Shown here piece by piece: positions 25,103 through 33,594 of a stretch of DNA of 41,477 nucleotides (the first letter of the stretch is position 1; each line of letters opens with the position of its first letter). Where the stretch lies: contig JAFDDG010000059.1 of assembly GCA_019310965.1 (NCBI GenBank), forward strand, positions 1 to 41,477. The letters are read 5' to 3'. A program made the translations under genes and the position numbers. This stretch comes from Deltaproteobacteria bacterium. GTDB lineage: Bacteria > Myxococcota_A > UBA9160 > SMWR01. Under the pieces are notes generated by a model. The model was given only the letters and a program-made list of their open reading frames with translations, made no database searches and had not been told where the DNA came from.

Positions 25103-25876
25103 TCAGCACATGATCAGGCCACCGTTCGGCGAGAGCCACTGGCCGGTCACGAAGCTGCTTTCATCGCTGGCGAGGTAGACGGCAGCCATCGCAATGTCGT
25201 CTGGCTTGCCCGTTCGGCCCAGGGGCGTCGCCCCGATCAGCGGCTTCAGGGCCGCATCGGGGACCCCCGCCGTCATCGGTGTGTCGATCACTCCTGGACA
25301 GATCGCATTCACGCGGATGCCGCACGGCCCGAGCTCGCGGGCGGCCGCCCGCGTGATGCCGAGAACGGCCGACTTCGCGGCCGCGTAGTGGAGCGTACCG
25401 TGGGCACTGAGACCCGCGATACTCGACATGTTGACGATGGCGCCCGCATTGCCCTCGCGCTGCATCAGCTTCACGGCCTCGCGCAGGCAGAAGAACACGC
25501 CGTTGACGTTGATCTCCATCATGCGGGTGAAGCCCTCGTCCGTCATGTGAACGATGACCTGGCCGGGCTCCAACATGTACTCCCTGCCGTCGCCCGGCGT
25601 GTGATCGACCCCGGCATTGTTGACCAGAATGTCGACGCGGCCGAAGGCAGCGTCGATGGCCGCAAAGGTCTCGACGACCGACGGCCCCGAGGACACATCG
25701 TTCGCGAACGCCTGGTGGCCCGAGCCGGGGAGCTCCAGCACGGTCTCCTTCGCCGATGCCGCGTTGATGTCCGTCACCGCGAGCGTCGCACCCTCGACGG
25801 CGAACGCCCGGGCGATCTCGCGGCCGATGCCGGAGCCCGCGCCCGTGACCACCGCTATACGATTCTCGAGCCGCAT
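25103..25876 (-). CDS. SDR-family NAD(P)-dependent oxidoreductase
   Basis: A 257-residue classical SDR. ATG 25876 has GGGAGG 6 nt upstream; the open frame beyond it is not protein-like. It shows TGAGSGIG (11-18), TDIN after strand 2, NNAGVD, the catalytic Ser in NMSSIAG and HYAAAK. An insert between NNAG and the next helix (about 15 residues, DHTPGDGREYMLEPG) is longer than in the other SDRs here and may shape the substrate pocket. It is divergent from the GPH-type transporter, with 94 nt between starts. Confidence 0.92.
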   Translation of the reverse strand: MRLENRIAVVTGAGSGIGREIARAFAVEGATLAVTDINAASAKETVLELPGSGHQAFANDVSSGPSVVETFAAIDAAFGRVDILVNNAGVDHTPGDGREYMLEPGQVIVHMTDEGFTRMMEINVNGVFFCLREAVKLMQREGNAGAIVNMSSIAGLSAHGTLHYAAAKSAVLGITRAAARELGPCGIRVNAICPGVIDTPMTAGVPDAALKPLIGATPLGRTGKPDDIAMAAVYLASDESSFVTGQWLSPNGGLIMC

Positions 25877-25908
25877 GGCGCCTCCCCGAGTGAAATCAAG
25901 GCAGGCAG

Positions 25909-25936
25909 AGTGTCGGTTGCGGGCGAGCCGCGTCAA
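25909..25936 (-). promoter_or_regulatory. possible promoter for the SDR gene
   Basis: On the minus strand TTGACG (25936-25931) is followed by 16 nt and GACACT (25914-25909). The -35 is strong and the -10 weak (3 of 6). The gap to ATG 25876 leaves a leader of about 25 nt containing GGGAGG. Confidence 0.35.
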
Positions 25937-25970
25937 GCCCCGAGCGGGCTCTCGGCTAGAGTAGACCGCG

Positions 25971-27344
25971 GTGACCACTGGGAACGGACTCTCCAAACCC
26001 TCCGCTGGCCCGACGCCGGCGCCGCTCACCCGCAGCGATATGTACTGGTACGCGCTGCCCGGTGTGGGCGTGACGTTCCTCTACACGCTCACCCTGGTCA
26101 TGTACATGAAGTACACGTCGGACGTGCTGCTGCTGAGCTCGGCGACCGTGGGCATGATCATGCTCGTCTCGAAGGTCTGGGACGCCGTCTCCGACCCGGT
26201 GGCCGGCTATCTGAGCGACCGCACCGCGACGCGCATGGGACGCCGCAGACCCTGGCTGCTCGGCTGCAGCCTGCCGCTCGCCGGCTTCGCCGCCATGCTG
26301 TGGCTGCCGCCGTCGGGGCTGAGCGAGGGCCTCACGATCGCCTGGATCGCCGTCGGCGTATTCGGCTTCTACACCGCCTACACGGGCTTCTCCGTGCCGC
26401 ATCTGGCTCTCGGCGCCGAGCTCACATCCGCGGCCGAGGAACGCAACCGAATCTTCGGCGCGCGCACGCTGCTCAGCAGCGGCGGCATGATCCTGACGTT
26501 TGCCGTCGGCGTGGCGTTGCTAGACTCGGAGAACGCGCAGCGAAACGCCACGCCGCTGATCTGTGGCGTCGCTGCCCTCACGGCGATTTCACTCTGGTTG
26601 ACGGTCTGGAAGTTGCCGCCAGAGCGCGCGGACTACTCCGGCCGCGGCGCCGAGAATCCATTTCGGGCGATCCGCGACATCTGGCGCAATCGCCGCGCCC
26701 GCATCGTGCTCATCGTCTACTTCATCGAGATGTTTGGCGTCGGTGGCATCGGCGTGCTGGTGCCGTTCGTGGTCGAGTACGTGCTCGAGATGCCGGGCAA
26801 GTCGGCCATCTTTCTCGGCGTGTACGCGGTCGCGCAGATCGCGGCCATTCCGCTGTGGGTGGGGCTCGGAGACCGCTTCGAGAAGCAGAATATCTGGCTG
26901 TTCGCGATGGGTCAGTCGGCGGTGGGTTTCGGACTGATGACCCTTCTCAGCGCGGGGAACTGGCCGCTGATGGTGCTGTCGGCGTTGCTGGCCGGATCTG
27001 CGGGCTCCTGCAGCAACACGATCGGAGCCTCGCTCAAGGCGGACATCATCGACACCGACGAATACGCCACCGGCGAGCGCAAGGAGGGCAGCTTCTTCGC
27101 CGCCTGGAGCTTCGCCAGCAAGCTCGCGGGCGGCCTGATGCTGGGAATCGTGGGCATCGCCCTCGAGTGGATCGGCTACGAGCCGAACCAGGAGCAGAGC
27201 GCATCGGTGCGCGACGGCATGCTCTTCCTGATGGGCGGATTGCCGATGATCGGCTACGGGATCGGCATGGCGATCTTCAGCCGCTTCGACCTGAAGCGAG
27301 CCGAGCACGCCCGCATTCGCGGAGAGATCGACGCCCGACGCTGA
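25971..27344 (+). CDS. MFS transporter of the GPH (MelB-like) family
   Basis: A 457-residue inner-membrane symporter. The hallmark SDRTATRMGRRRPWLL lies after helix 2, with DPVAGY before it (the cation-site Asp of MelB-like carriers). About 12 helices follow, with IDTDEYATGERKEGSFFA in the second half, also typical. Members import sugars or glycosides with Na+ or H+. Related branches in lipid-degrading bacteria have unknown substrates. The start is GTG 25971; TAGAGT at 25957-25962 could be a -10 so close that the message is nearly leaderless. Met24 (MYWYALPG) is an alternative start. Its stop is 6 nt from the convergent sulfotransferase stop. Confidence 0.9.
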   Translation: MTTGNGLSKPSAGPTPAPLTRSDMYWYALPGVGVTFLYTLTLVMYMKYTSDVLLLSSATVGMIMLVSKVWDAVSDPVAGYLSDRTATRMGRRRPWLLGCSLPLAGFAAMLWLPPSGLSEGLTIAWIAVGVFGFYTAYTGFSVPHLALGAELTSAAEERNRIFGARTLLSSGGMILTFAVGVALLDSENAQRNATPLICGVAALTAISLWLTVWKLPPERADYSGRGAENPFRAIRDIWRNRRARIVLIVYFIEMFGVGGIGVLVPFVVEYVLEMPGKSAIFLGVYAVAQIAAIPLWVGLGDRFEKQNIWLFAMGQSAVGFGLMTLLSAGNWPLMVLSALLAGSAGSCSNTIGASLKADIIDTDEYATGERKEGSFFAAWSFASKLAGGLMLGIVGIALEWIGYEPNQEQSASVRDGMLFLMGGLPMIGYGIGMAIFSRFDLKRAEHARIRGEIDARR

Positions 27345-27350
27345 GCCGGC

Positions 27351-28613
27351 TCAGCCTTCGCGAGGAATCGAGAAGCGCTCGCAGTAGGCGCCGTACTCGG
27401 TGTCGAAGCGCGCGTCGCTGAAGCCGAAATCCACCGGGTCGTAGCCGTGACGGCCAAAGACGCTCTGCGAGCGCTGCTGCATCCAGGTCTCGATGCGGCG
27501 GCGGTGCAGCGGCAGCAGCTCCTGACCGAAGTGCGCATACAGGCGCTCCATTGCGCCCACCGGGTCGGCCACCAGATCTGCGTACAGCAGCTGATGGCAC
27601 CAGCTTCGGCCGCGCTGCCGCTCGTCGAAGTCCATCCCGCGCTCGATGCCGACGCGCAGCTTGTGGTTCCACTCTTCACCGACGGCCCTGGGATCGACGT
27701 CGTCCGACGTCATCTTGTGCATCGACGTGGTCAGGCTCGCCACCGACGTCACCACCTTGCGCGGGTCCCGGTGCGTCCAGATCAACCTGGCGTCGGGATA
27801 ACACTCGTTGAGCGCGTCGAGATACCAGAGGTGCTGCGGCGTCTTGAGCGACCAGGTCTGGGTGGGAAGCGCCGACTGCAGCACCTGGAGCCCGAGCTTG
27901 TGGATCGCGTAGGCCGCCGCCACGTCCGTCTGCTCGAGCCATCTTCCGTAGCTGGGAACCAACCCCTGAGTGTCGATCGACAGCGAGCGCAGATCGAGGA
28001 TGAAGAGGGTGACGCACTCCGTGGAGTGCGTGGCTCCCAGCGGATGCATGGCGCGAAACGGAGGGTTGAGCTTCATCAGACGATCCAAGTCTCTGGCAGA
28101 GGCGGCGATGCGAGGGTCCTCCGCGTGATTCGCAAGGGTGGGCGGAGGCACCAGGGCGCCGGCTTCCCATTGCGTCAGCGGACGCACCGTGGGGTCGAGC
28201 GCCAGCAGTCGGGAGAGCAGCGTGGTACCGGTGCGCGGCATCCCCAGTATCACCCAGGGACTCTCGATCTTCTCGTCGCGAACTTTGGGGTGTCGCTTCG
28301 CCCAGTCGAGAAGCTTCAGGCGATTGGCGAGGGCACCCGCCAGCAGCCTGCGCACGACCATGCGCCCGAACGTGGTGAGGCCGGCCTCGCGCTCGAAGGA
28401 GTCGTGGAGCACCTCGAGAGCCTCGTCGATGCCGGGCGGCCCGAAGTCGTCGAGTCCGGTCTGCTTGCGAGCCGCCTCGCGCAGGGACTCGGGGTCGAGC
28501 GCCGCGCCCTTGAAGCCCAGAGCAGCCGTCGCGCGCCCGCAGGCATTGAGCGTGCGCAGCAGACGCGAGTGCAGCCCGGCGTCTCGGAACGTATAGGTGC
28601 GGATCTCGCTCAA
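27351..28613 (-). CDS. sulfotransferase family protein
   Basis: A 420-residue PAPS-dependent sulfotransferase (PF13469-like). The 5'-phosphosulfate loop is GMPRTGTT (124-131). The 3'-phosphate site is HRDPRKVVTS (281-290). ATHSTEC and SLKTPQHLW are further conserved stretches. The N-terminal 110 residues are helical and of the kind seen in many bacterial lipid-associated members. The start is TTG 28613 with AGGGG about 7 nt upstream, and an upstream GTG in another frame stops at once. It follows the MMPL exporter gene by 19 nt, so they form one operon. It may sulfate a hydroxylated lipid or sterol that the exporter moves; this is inference from context. Confidence 0.92.
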   Translation of the reverse strand: MSEIRTYTFRDAGLHSRLLRTLNACGRATAALGFKGAALDPESLREAARKQTGLDDFGPPGIDEALEVLHDSFEREAGLTTFGRMVVRRLLAGALANRLKLLDWAKRHPKVRDEKIESPWVILGMPRTGTTLLSRLLALDPTVRPLTQWEAGALVPPPTLANHAEDPRIAASARDLDRLMKLNPPFRAMHPLGATHSTECVTLFILDLRSLSIDTQGLVPSYGRWLEQTDVAAAYAIHKLGLQVLQSALPTQTWSLKTPQHLWYLDALNECYPDARLIWTHRDPRKVVTSVASLTTSMHKMTSDDVDPRAVGEEWNHKLRVGIERGMDFDERQRGRSWCHQLLYADLVADPVGAMERLYAHFGQELLPLHRRRIETWMQQRSQSVFGRHGYDPVDFGFSDARFDTEYGAYCERFSIPREG

Positions 28614-28632
28614 GCGCTCACCCCTGCGCGCG

Positions 28633-31095
28633 TCAGGCGGCCTCGCGCAGCCGCTGTCCCGCCCGCGCGCCCTCGGGCCCGAACGGCTGGAAGGTCAGCA
28701 CCAGGGCCGGCATGAAGAAGAAGTCCGCCATGAGCGCCACCACGATGCTCGTGGCCAGCAGAAGTCCCTGCGTCGCCTGGCTGTCCAGCACCGAGAGCAG
28801 GTTGACCATGAAGCCGCAGACGAGGGCGATCGATGTGATGAATAGCGCTCGCCCCACGTCGCCCATCGCAGCGACCAGAGCTTCCTGATAGTTGCCGCAC
28901 CGCAGGAATTCGTGCCGGTAACGCGACACCAGGTGCACCGTATCGTCGACCGCGATCCCGATGGCCACTGCGGCGATCGAGACCTTGCTGTAGTCGAGCA
29001 GGATGCCCAGCCAACCCATCGCTCCGAGCGTCAGGACCACCGGCGCGACGTTCGGAATCATCGAGATCCACCCCGTCTTGAAGGAATGAAAGATAAAGAT
29101 CATCATCGCAGCGATCGCCACGAATGCGATGCCAAATCCCTGGATCTGGCTCGAGACGATGTAGTCCATCAACTTCAGCCACAGGGCACCGATGCCCGTG
29201 AGCTCGATGCTCGAGGCCTCGAGCGGTTCTTCCTCGAGCATCGCGTCGATGCCATCGACCAGGTCCGCCGTGAAGCTGATGCGCTCCAGCTTTAGCCGCA
29301 GCTCGAGAGACGCGCGTCCGTAGTCCGAGGAGACATACTGCTCGGCATCCTCGCCCCCCGAGGTCTCGTACAGCAGCAGGTATTGGGCGACGAGTTCGCG
29401 CGTTTCGGGAAGCCGGTAGTAGGCCGGATCCCCGTCGTGGAAGGCCTGGTTCAGGTCCTTCAGGATGTCCACGATCGAGTAGGTCTTGCGCACGAGCGGC
29501 TGCTGCGCGTCGGAAAAGCTCTGGACGCGCTCGATCTCGCGCAACACCGCCGGCTCCTTCACGCCCTCCGGCTCACCGGAATCGAATAGATAGATGATGT
29601 TGGTGGTGCCACCCATCACCTGATCGGCGAACTCGATGTCGTGTTTGATCGGCATGGCGTCGGAGAAATCGTCGAGCCAGTTCGAATCGACCGCGATGCG
29701 CGTCATGCCCACCCCGCCGACGAGAAACACCAGCGCGAAGACGACCAGCAGGGCGACCCGATGACGCACGTTGAAATTCGCCACCGCCAGCAGTCCTCGC
29801 TGCATCCGGGCGCCTCCCTTGGCGCGCAGGCGCTCGGCAGCGCCGGTACCCCGTTTCCGCGTGCTCGGCCCGAACGAGAGCAGCGCCATCAGTAGGGTGA
29901 GCGAGAGGCAGAACGTGGCCATCACGCCGAACGCGGCGTACACGCCCTGGTGGCCGATGCTCTTGATCGGCACGAAGCTCATGGACGCGAAACCGACGGC
30001 CGTGGTGGTGGCCGCCAGCAGACACGGCGCCCCGACCAGGTAGATGGATTGCACCAGCGCCGTGCGCCGATCCCCGACCTCCGCGAAGCGCGCCAGAAAC
30101 TCCGTCAGGATGTGCACCGAGTGCGCCACCCCGATGGCGACGAGCATATTCGGCACCATCCCGAAGCTCATGTCGATCTTCCAGCCGAGCACGACGAGCA
30201 GCGCCGTGCACGCCATCACGCCGATCCACACGACGAAGAGCGGGCCGACGATCCCCATCCACGAACGGATGAAGAGCACCAGGATGACCGCGACGACGGC
30301 CGACGTGACCAGCACGAGCGCCAGCGACTCCTCCGCGAGCACGCGGTTGTAGATCGAGTTGAGGGGCACGTCGCCCGTGTGCCAGAACTGCAGCTCGTTG
30401 TACTCGGGGCGCGCCAGGATGTCCTCGATGACATCGTGGGTGGCTTGCGGGTAGAGGTTGTCGAGCCCGTCACCGCCGTCGGGGTCGAGACGGATATCCG
30501 CGAGCGGATCGGTGCTCGAGCGATCCATCTCGATGATGATGGCGCCGTACTCGGCGTCGTCACTGATGAGGCCGCCGACGTACATCGGCTTCGCCATGAA
30601 GCGGTCGCGCAGCTCGAGGAGCTCGACCTGGGTCGCGGGGAAGTCGTCAGCGATCTCGGTGATGTCGATGCCGCCTGGCCCGCCCTCGGTGAGCTCGGCA
30701 TTGACCAGCGTCTTCACCTGGTAGATGAAGGGAACCTCGTCTTCGAGCGCGCTGGTGAGTTGCGCCATGCGGCGCATGACGTCGATGTCCCACGGGCCAT
30801 GCTCCGCTTCGGGAGCCGCGTAGAGGATGTAGGAGACCTCGTCGGAGCCGAAATCCTCCCGATACTTCTCATACGCCAGAAAGATCGGGTCGTCCGGATC
30901 GAAGTAGGCCTCGTAGCTGCTGTCCACCCGCACGCGGCTGGCCAGGGCGACGCAGGCGACGAGCATCACCATCGAGAGCGCGACCACGACCCAGCGGTGA
31001 TCGAAGCACCAGCCCGCCAGCGCAGCAAAGCCGCGATTCAACGCGCCGATGACTCCGCGCTCCGCATCGTCGAAACCGTTGCTGCCGTGACCCAT
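28633..31095 (-). CDS. MMPL/RND-superfamily exporter
   Basis: An 820-residue inner-membrane transporter. Two similar halves each have one helix, a large periplasmic loop and five helices. The first helix is WVVVALSMVMLVACVALA, followed by VDSSYEAYFDPDDP. Helix-4 type motifs are NMLVAIGVAHSVHILTEF in the first half and AVAIGIAVDDTVHLVSRY in the second; the GxxxD(D) Asp residues relay protons in RND pumps. It is the length of hydrophobe/lipid exporters (HpnN- and MmpL-like). ATG 31095 has AGGAGG 5 nt upstream. With the sulfotransferase it resembles, in pairing only, the mycobacterial sulfolipid system. Confidence 0.93.
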   Translation of the reverse strand: MGHGSNGFDDAERGVIGALNRGFAALAGWCFDHRWVVVALSMVMLVACVALASRVRVDSSYEAYFDPDDPIFLAYEKYREDFGSDEVSYILYAAPEAEHGPWDIDVMRRMAQLTSALEDEVPFIYQVKTLVNAELTEGGPGGIDITEIADDFPATQVELLELRDRFMAKPMYVGGLISDDAEYGAIIIEMDRSSTDPLADIRLDPDGGDGLDNLYPQATHDVIEDILARPEYNELQFWHTGDVPLNSIYNRVLAEESLALVLVTSAVVAVILVLFIRSWMGIVGPLFVVWIGVMACTALLVVLGWKIDMSFGMVPNMLVAIGVAHSVHILTEFLARFAEVGDRRTALVQSIYLVGAPCLLAATTTAVGFASMSFVPIKSIGHQGVYAAFGVMATFCLSLTLLMALLSFGPSTRKRGTGAAERLRAKGGARMQRGLLAVANFNVRHRVALLVVFALVFLVGGVGMTRIAVDSNWLDDFSDAMPIKHDIEFADQVMGGTTNIIYLFDSGEPEGVKEPAVLREIERVQSFSDAQQPLVRKTYSIVDILKDLNQAFHDGDPAYYRLPETRELVAQYLLLYETSGGEDAEQYVSSDYGRASLELRLKLERISFTADLVDGIDAMLEEEPLEASSIELTGIGALWLKLMDYIVSSQIQGFGIAFVAIAAMMIFIFHSFKTGWISMIPNVAPVVLTLGAMGWLGILLDYSKVSIAAVAIGIAVDDTVHLVSRYRHEFLRCGNYQEALVAAMGDVGRALFITSIALVCGFMVNLLSVLDSQATQGLLLATSIVVALMADFFFMPALVLTFQPFGPEGARAGQRLREAA

Positions 31096-31159
31096 GCGCC
31101 CTCCTGAGAAGCAGCCGGGACGTTAGAACATCGGCGGTCCTGGCCGAAAACGGCGATTC

Positions 31160-31181
31160 CCCGGCGCTGCAAGATGCCGGG
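31160..31181 (-). terminator. possible terminator downstream of the cytochrome gene
   Basis: CCCGGC (31160-31165) and GCCGGG (31176-31181) pair perfectly around a 10-nt loop, 27 nt beyond the cytochrome gene stop. A second small hairpin with a TTTT loop follows on the minus strand. It could separate the cytochrome message from the MMPL operon downstream. Confidence 0.35.
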
Positions 31182-31207
31182 AGCCACGGCCGCGACCGGC
31201 GGGAGCG

Positions 31208-33479
31208 TCAGTCGGGCCGGCCGGCCGCGGCTTCGATCTCCCGCAGAAGCTGCACGGCAGCCTGATCCTCGGGCACCAGCTCCACCAGCGTCCGAGCGTG
31301 AGCCAACGCGGCCGCCGTGTCTCCCGCGTCCCGTGAGAGCAGGCTGAGCCCCAGGAGGAGCTCCGCATCACCCGGGTGCCGCGCACGCGCCTTGGCGAGC
31401 ACGCCGAGCGCCTCCGGCGTGCGGCCTCCCGAGTGCAGCCCCACCGCGTAGACATAGCTGTAGTGTGAGTTGTCCGGGCCCAGCTCGGCGGCGCGCGCCA
31501 GCGCGGCGAGCGCTTCGTCCGCGCGCTGCTGCCGCACCAACCCGAGGCCGAGAGCAAAGTGCACAGCAGCGTTCTCGGGCGCCTGCACCAGCGCGCGCTG
31601 CAGCGCGGCTTCCGCCGCATCCTCATCTCCCCGACGCCGCTCGATATCTGCCAGGTTCACGTAGGCCGGCACGAACCACGGAGCCAGGCGCAGGGCCGTC
31701 TCGTACTCCGTGCGCGCCTGTGCGAGCGCGTCGCTGCGAGCGTGCAACACTCCGAGATTCAGGTGCGCTTCCGGGGTGTCGGCGCCGAAGCGCTGCACCC
31801 TGCGGTACTCGCCGAGCGCCGCCTCGAATGCGCGGCGGCTCGACGCGTCCCACTGCTCTGCCGGTACGTCCGCCAAGACGCGCGCGGCTTCGATGCGCAC
31901 GACCCTCACCGGATCGCGCAATACGCCGCATGCGCAGCAGCGGATCGGGATCTCGCAGCGCGCGTTCGAGGGCGGGTGCTGCCACGGCAGGCGAGAAGCC
32001 CTGCAGCAGACGCACGGCCGTCGCGCGCACGATGGCGGGCTGCCGCGAATCGGCCACCAATCGCACGAGTGCCCCGGCCGCGCCCGGCGCGCGCGCCCGG
32101 CCGGCGTGAAGCGCCTCGCCGTAGTGCGGCCTCTGGCGCCGTTCGCCCCCCCACCATTGCAGCGCCATCTCAGCGGCCCACGCCGCACCGCGATCCGTGT
32201 GACACATCGTGCACGGGTCCGGAACCCCGAGCTTCTCCCCCAGATCCGGTCGCGGCACACGCAGGCTGTGGTCGCGACGCGAATCGACGCCCATGTAGGT
32301 GCGCGCCGGCATGTGACAGCCGAGACACGAGGCGGCGGCGGAGTCCGACGCATGGTGATGATGCTCGGGGGTCGCGTAGACCTCGGCCCGGTGACAGCCG
32401 GCGCAGGTCACCTCGGGCGGCTCCGCCACCGCCAGCGAATGCGGATCGTGACAATCGCTGCAGGTCACGCCGGCGGCGAACATGCGGCTCTGCAGGAAGG
32501 AGCCCCAGACGTAGACCTCATCCTGGATCTGCCCGTCGGCGGTGTAGAGCGTCTCGTCGAGGAGCGCCGGCCGATGGGTGTCGAGAAATGGCTTGTCCCA
32601 CGCGGCCGTCTCACGCAGAACACTGCGCCGCGAGTGACAACGAGCGCAGGTACCGAGCTCGATGCCGCTGGGTGGCGGGCCGCGGCGCTCTGCGATCGGC
32701 TCGCCCGGCACGAATTGCCAGCGCGAGCTCGCGTCGGTGACGAAATCGACCAGCAGACCGTCATCGCCGGGACCACCCCCCGCGCGCGCCCAGGCCACGT
32801 GGTTCGAGCCCGGGCCGTGGCAGGCTTCGCAGGCGACGTCGAGCTCCTGCCACGTGGTGTCGTAGGCGTCCGCCGCCGGATCGTAGCCCTTGCGCAACCC
32901 CGTCGAGTGGCAGTCGGCGCACATCTGATTCCAGTTCTGGACGCGACTGCTCCAATGCAGCACGTCGTCGTGCGCGATGGGTTCGTCGGGGTAGAGATGG
33001 AACCAGCGTTGTCCGCCCTGCGCGCGCGGCCGACTGTCCCAGGCGGTGGAGAGCGGCTGCAGGCGTCCGCCGGGAAGCCGCACCAGATACTGCTGCAACG
33101 GATCGACACCGAAGGTGTAGACGATCTCGAATTCCGCGAGGCTGCCATCTGCACCCTCAGTCTCGACGAAGAAGTGATCGTCCCGGCGAAAGAAACGCGC
33201 CAGAGACCCGAAGTGGCTGAAGCGCGCGTCGGCGAAGTCCCCGAGCACCGTCTCCGCATTCGCGACTTGCATGGCGAGGTCGTGATGCGAACCGCGCCAG
33301 CGCCGCGCCTCCGGTGCGTGGCACTCGGCACAGACATCGACGCCGACGAAACTGGCCGAACTCAGCGACGCGTGGGCCGCCGCAGGCGCGGCCTCTCGCT
33401 CCGGCTCGCCTGCGCTGCCGCACCCCGTCAGGACGCAAGCCAGCGCAAGGCCAACGAGACCGGGATTCCGAAAAATCAC
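31208..33479 (-). pseudogene. octaheme c-type cytochrome with HEAT and TPR tail, frameshifted
   Basis: Translation probably starts at GTG 33479 (GGAGG 4 nt upstream) with a lipoprotein-like signal ending VLTGC. Eight haem motifs follow in order: CAECH, CADCH, CEACH, CARCH, CSDCH, CAGCH, CLGCH, CTMCH. This resembles cytochrome c554-like multihaem proteins fused to repeats, which are thought to carry electrons in the periplasm. HEAT-like repeats come next (RATAVRLLQ, ALRDPDPLLRM). There the frame breaks, near 31915-31940: the continuing HEAT repeat (LRDPVRVVRIEAARVLA) and four to five TPRs (PEAHLNLGVLHARS, PAYVNLADIERR, AAVHFALGLGL) are in another frame down to 31208. About 20 residues of the HEAT linker also seem absent, so the lesion looks like a deletion of 2 mod 3 between similar LRDP sequences. 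The haem part could still be made with a scrambled tail. Confidence 0.8.
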
Positions 33480-33594
33480 ACACCTCCGCGGCGCCAGGTG
33501 CTGGCAGCGAATCGCATGAGCATAGAAGAACCCAGACTTCCCTCGCCGCACCGACTTCCGCGGCATCGAAGACGTGTGTACCGTGTTCACTGCG

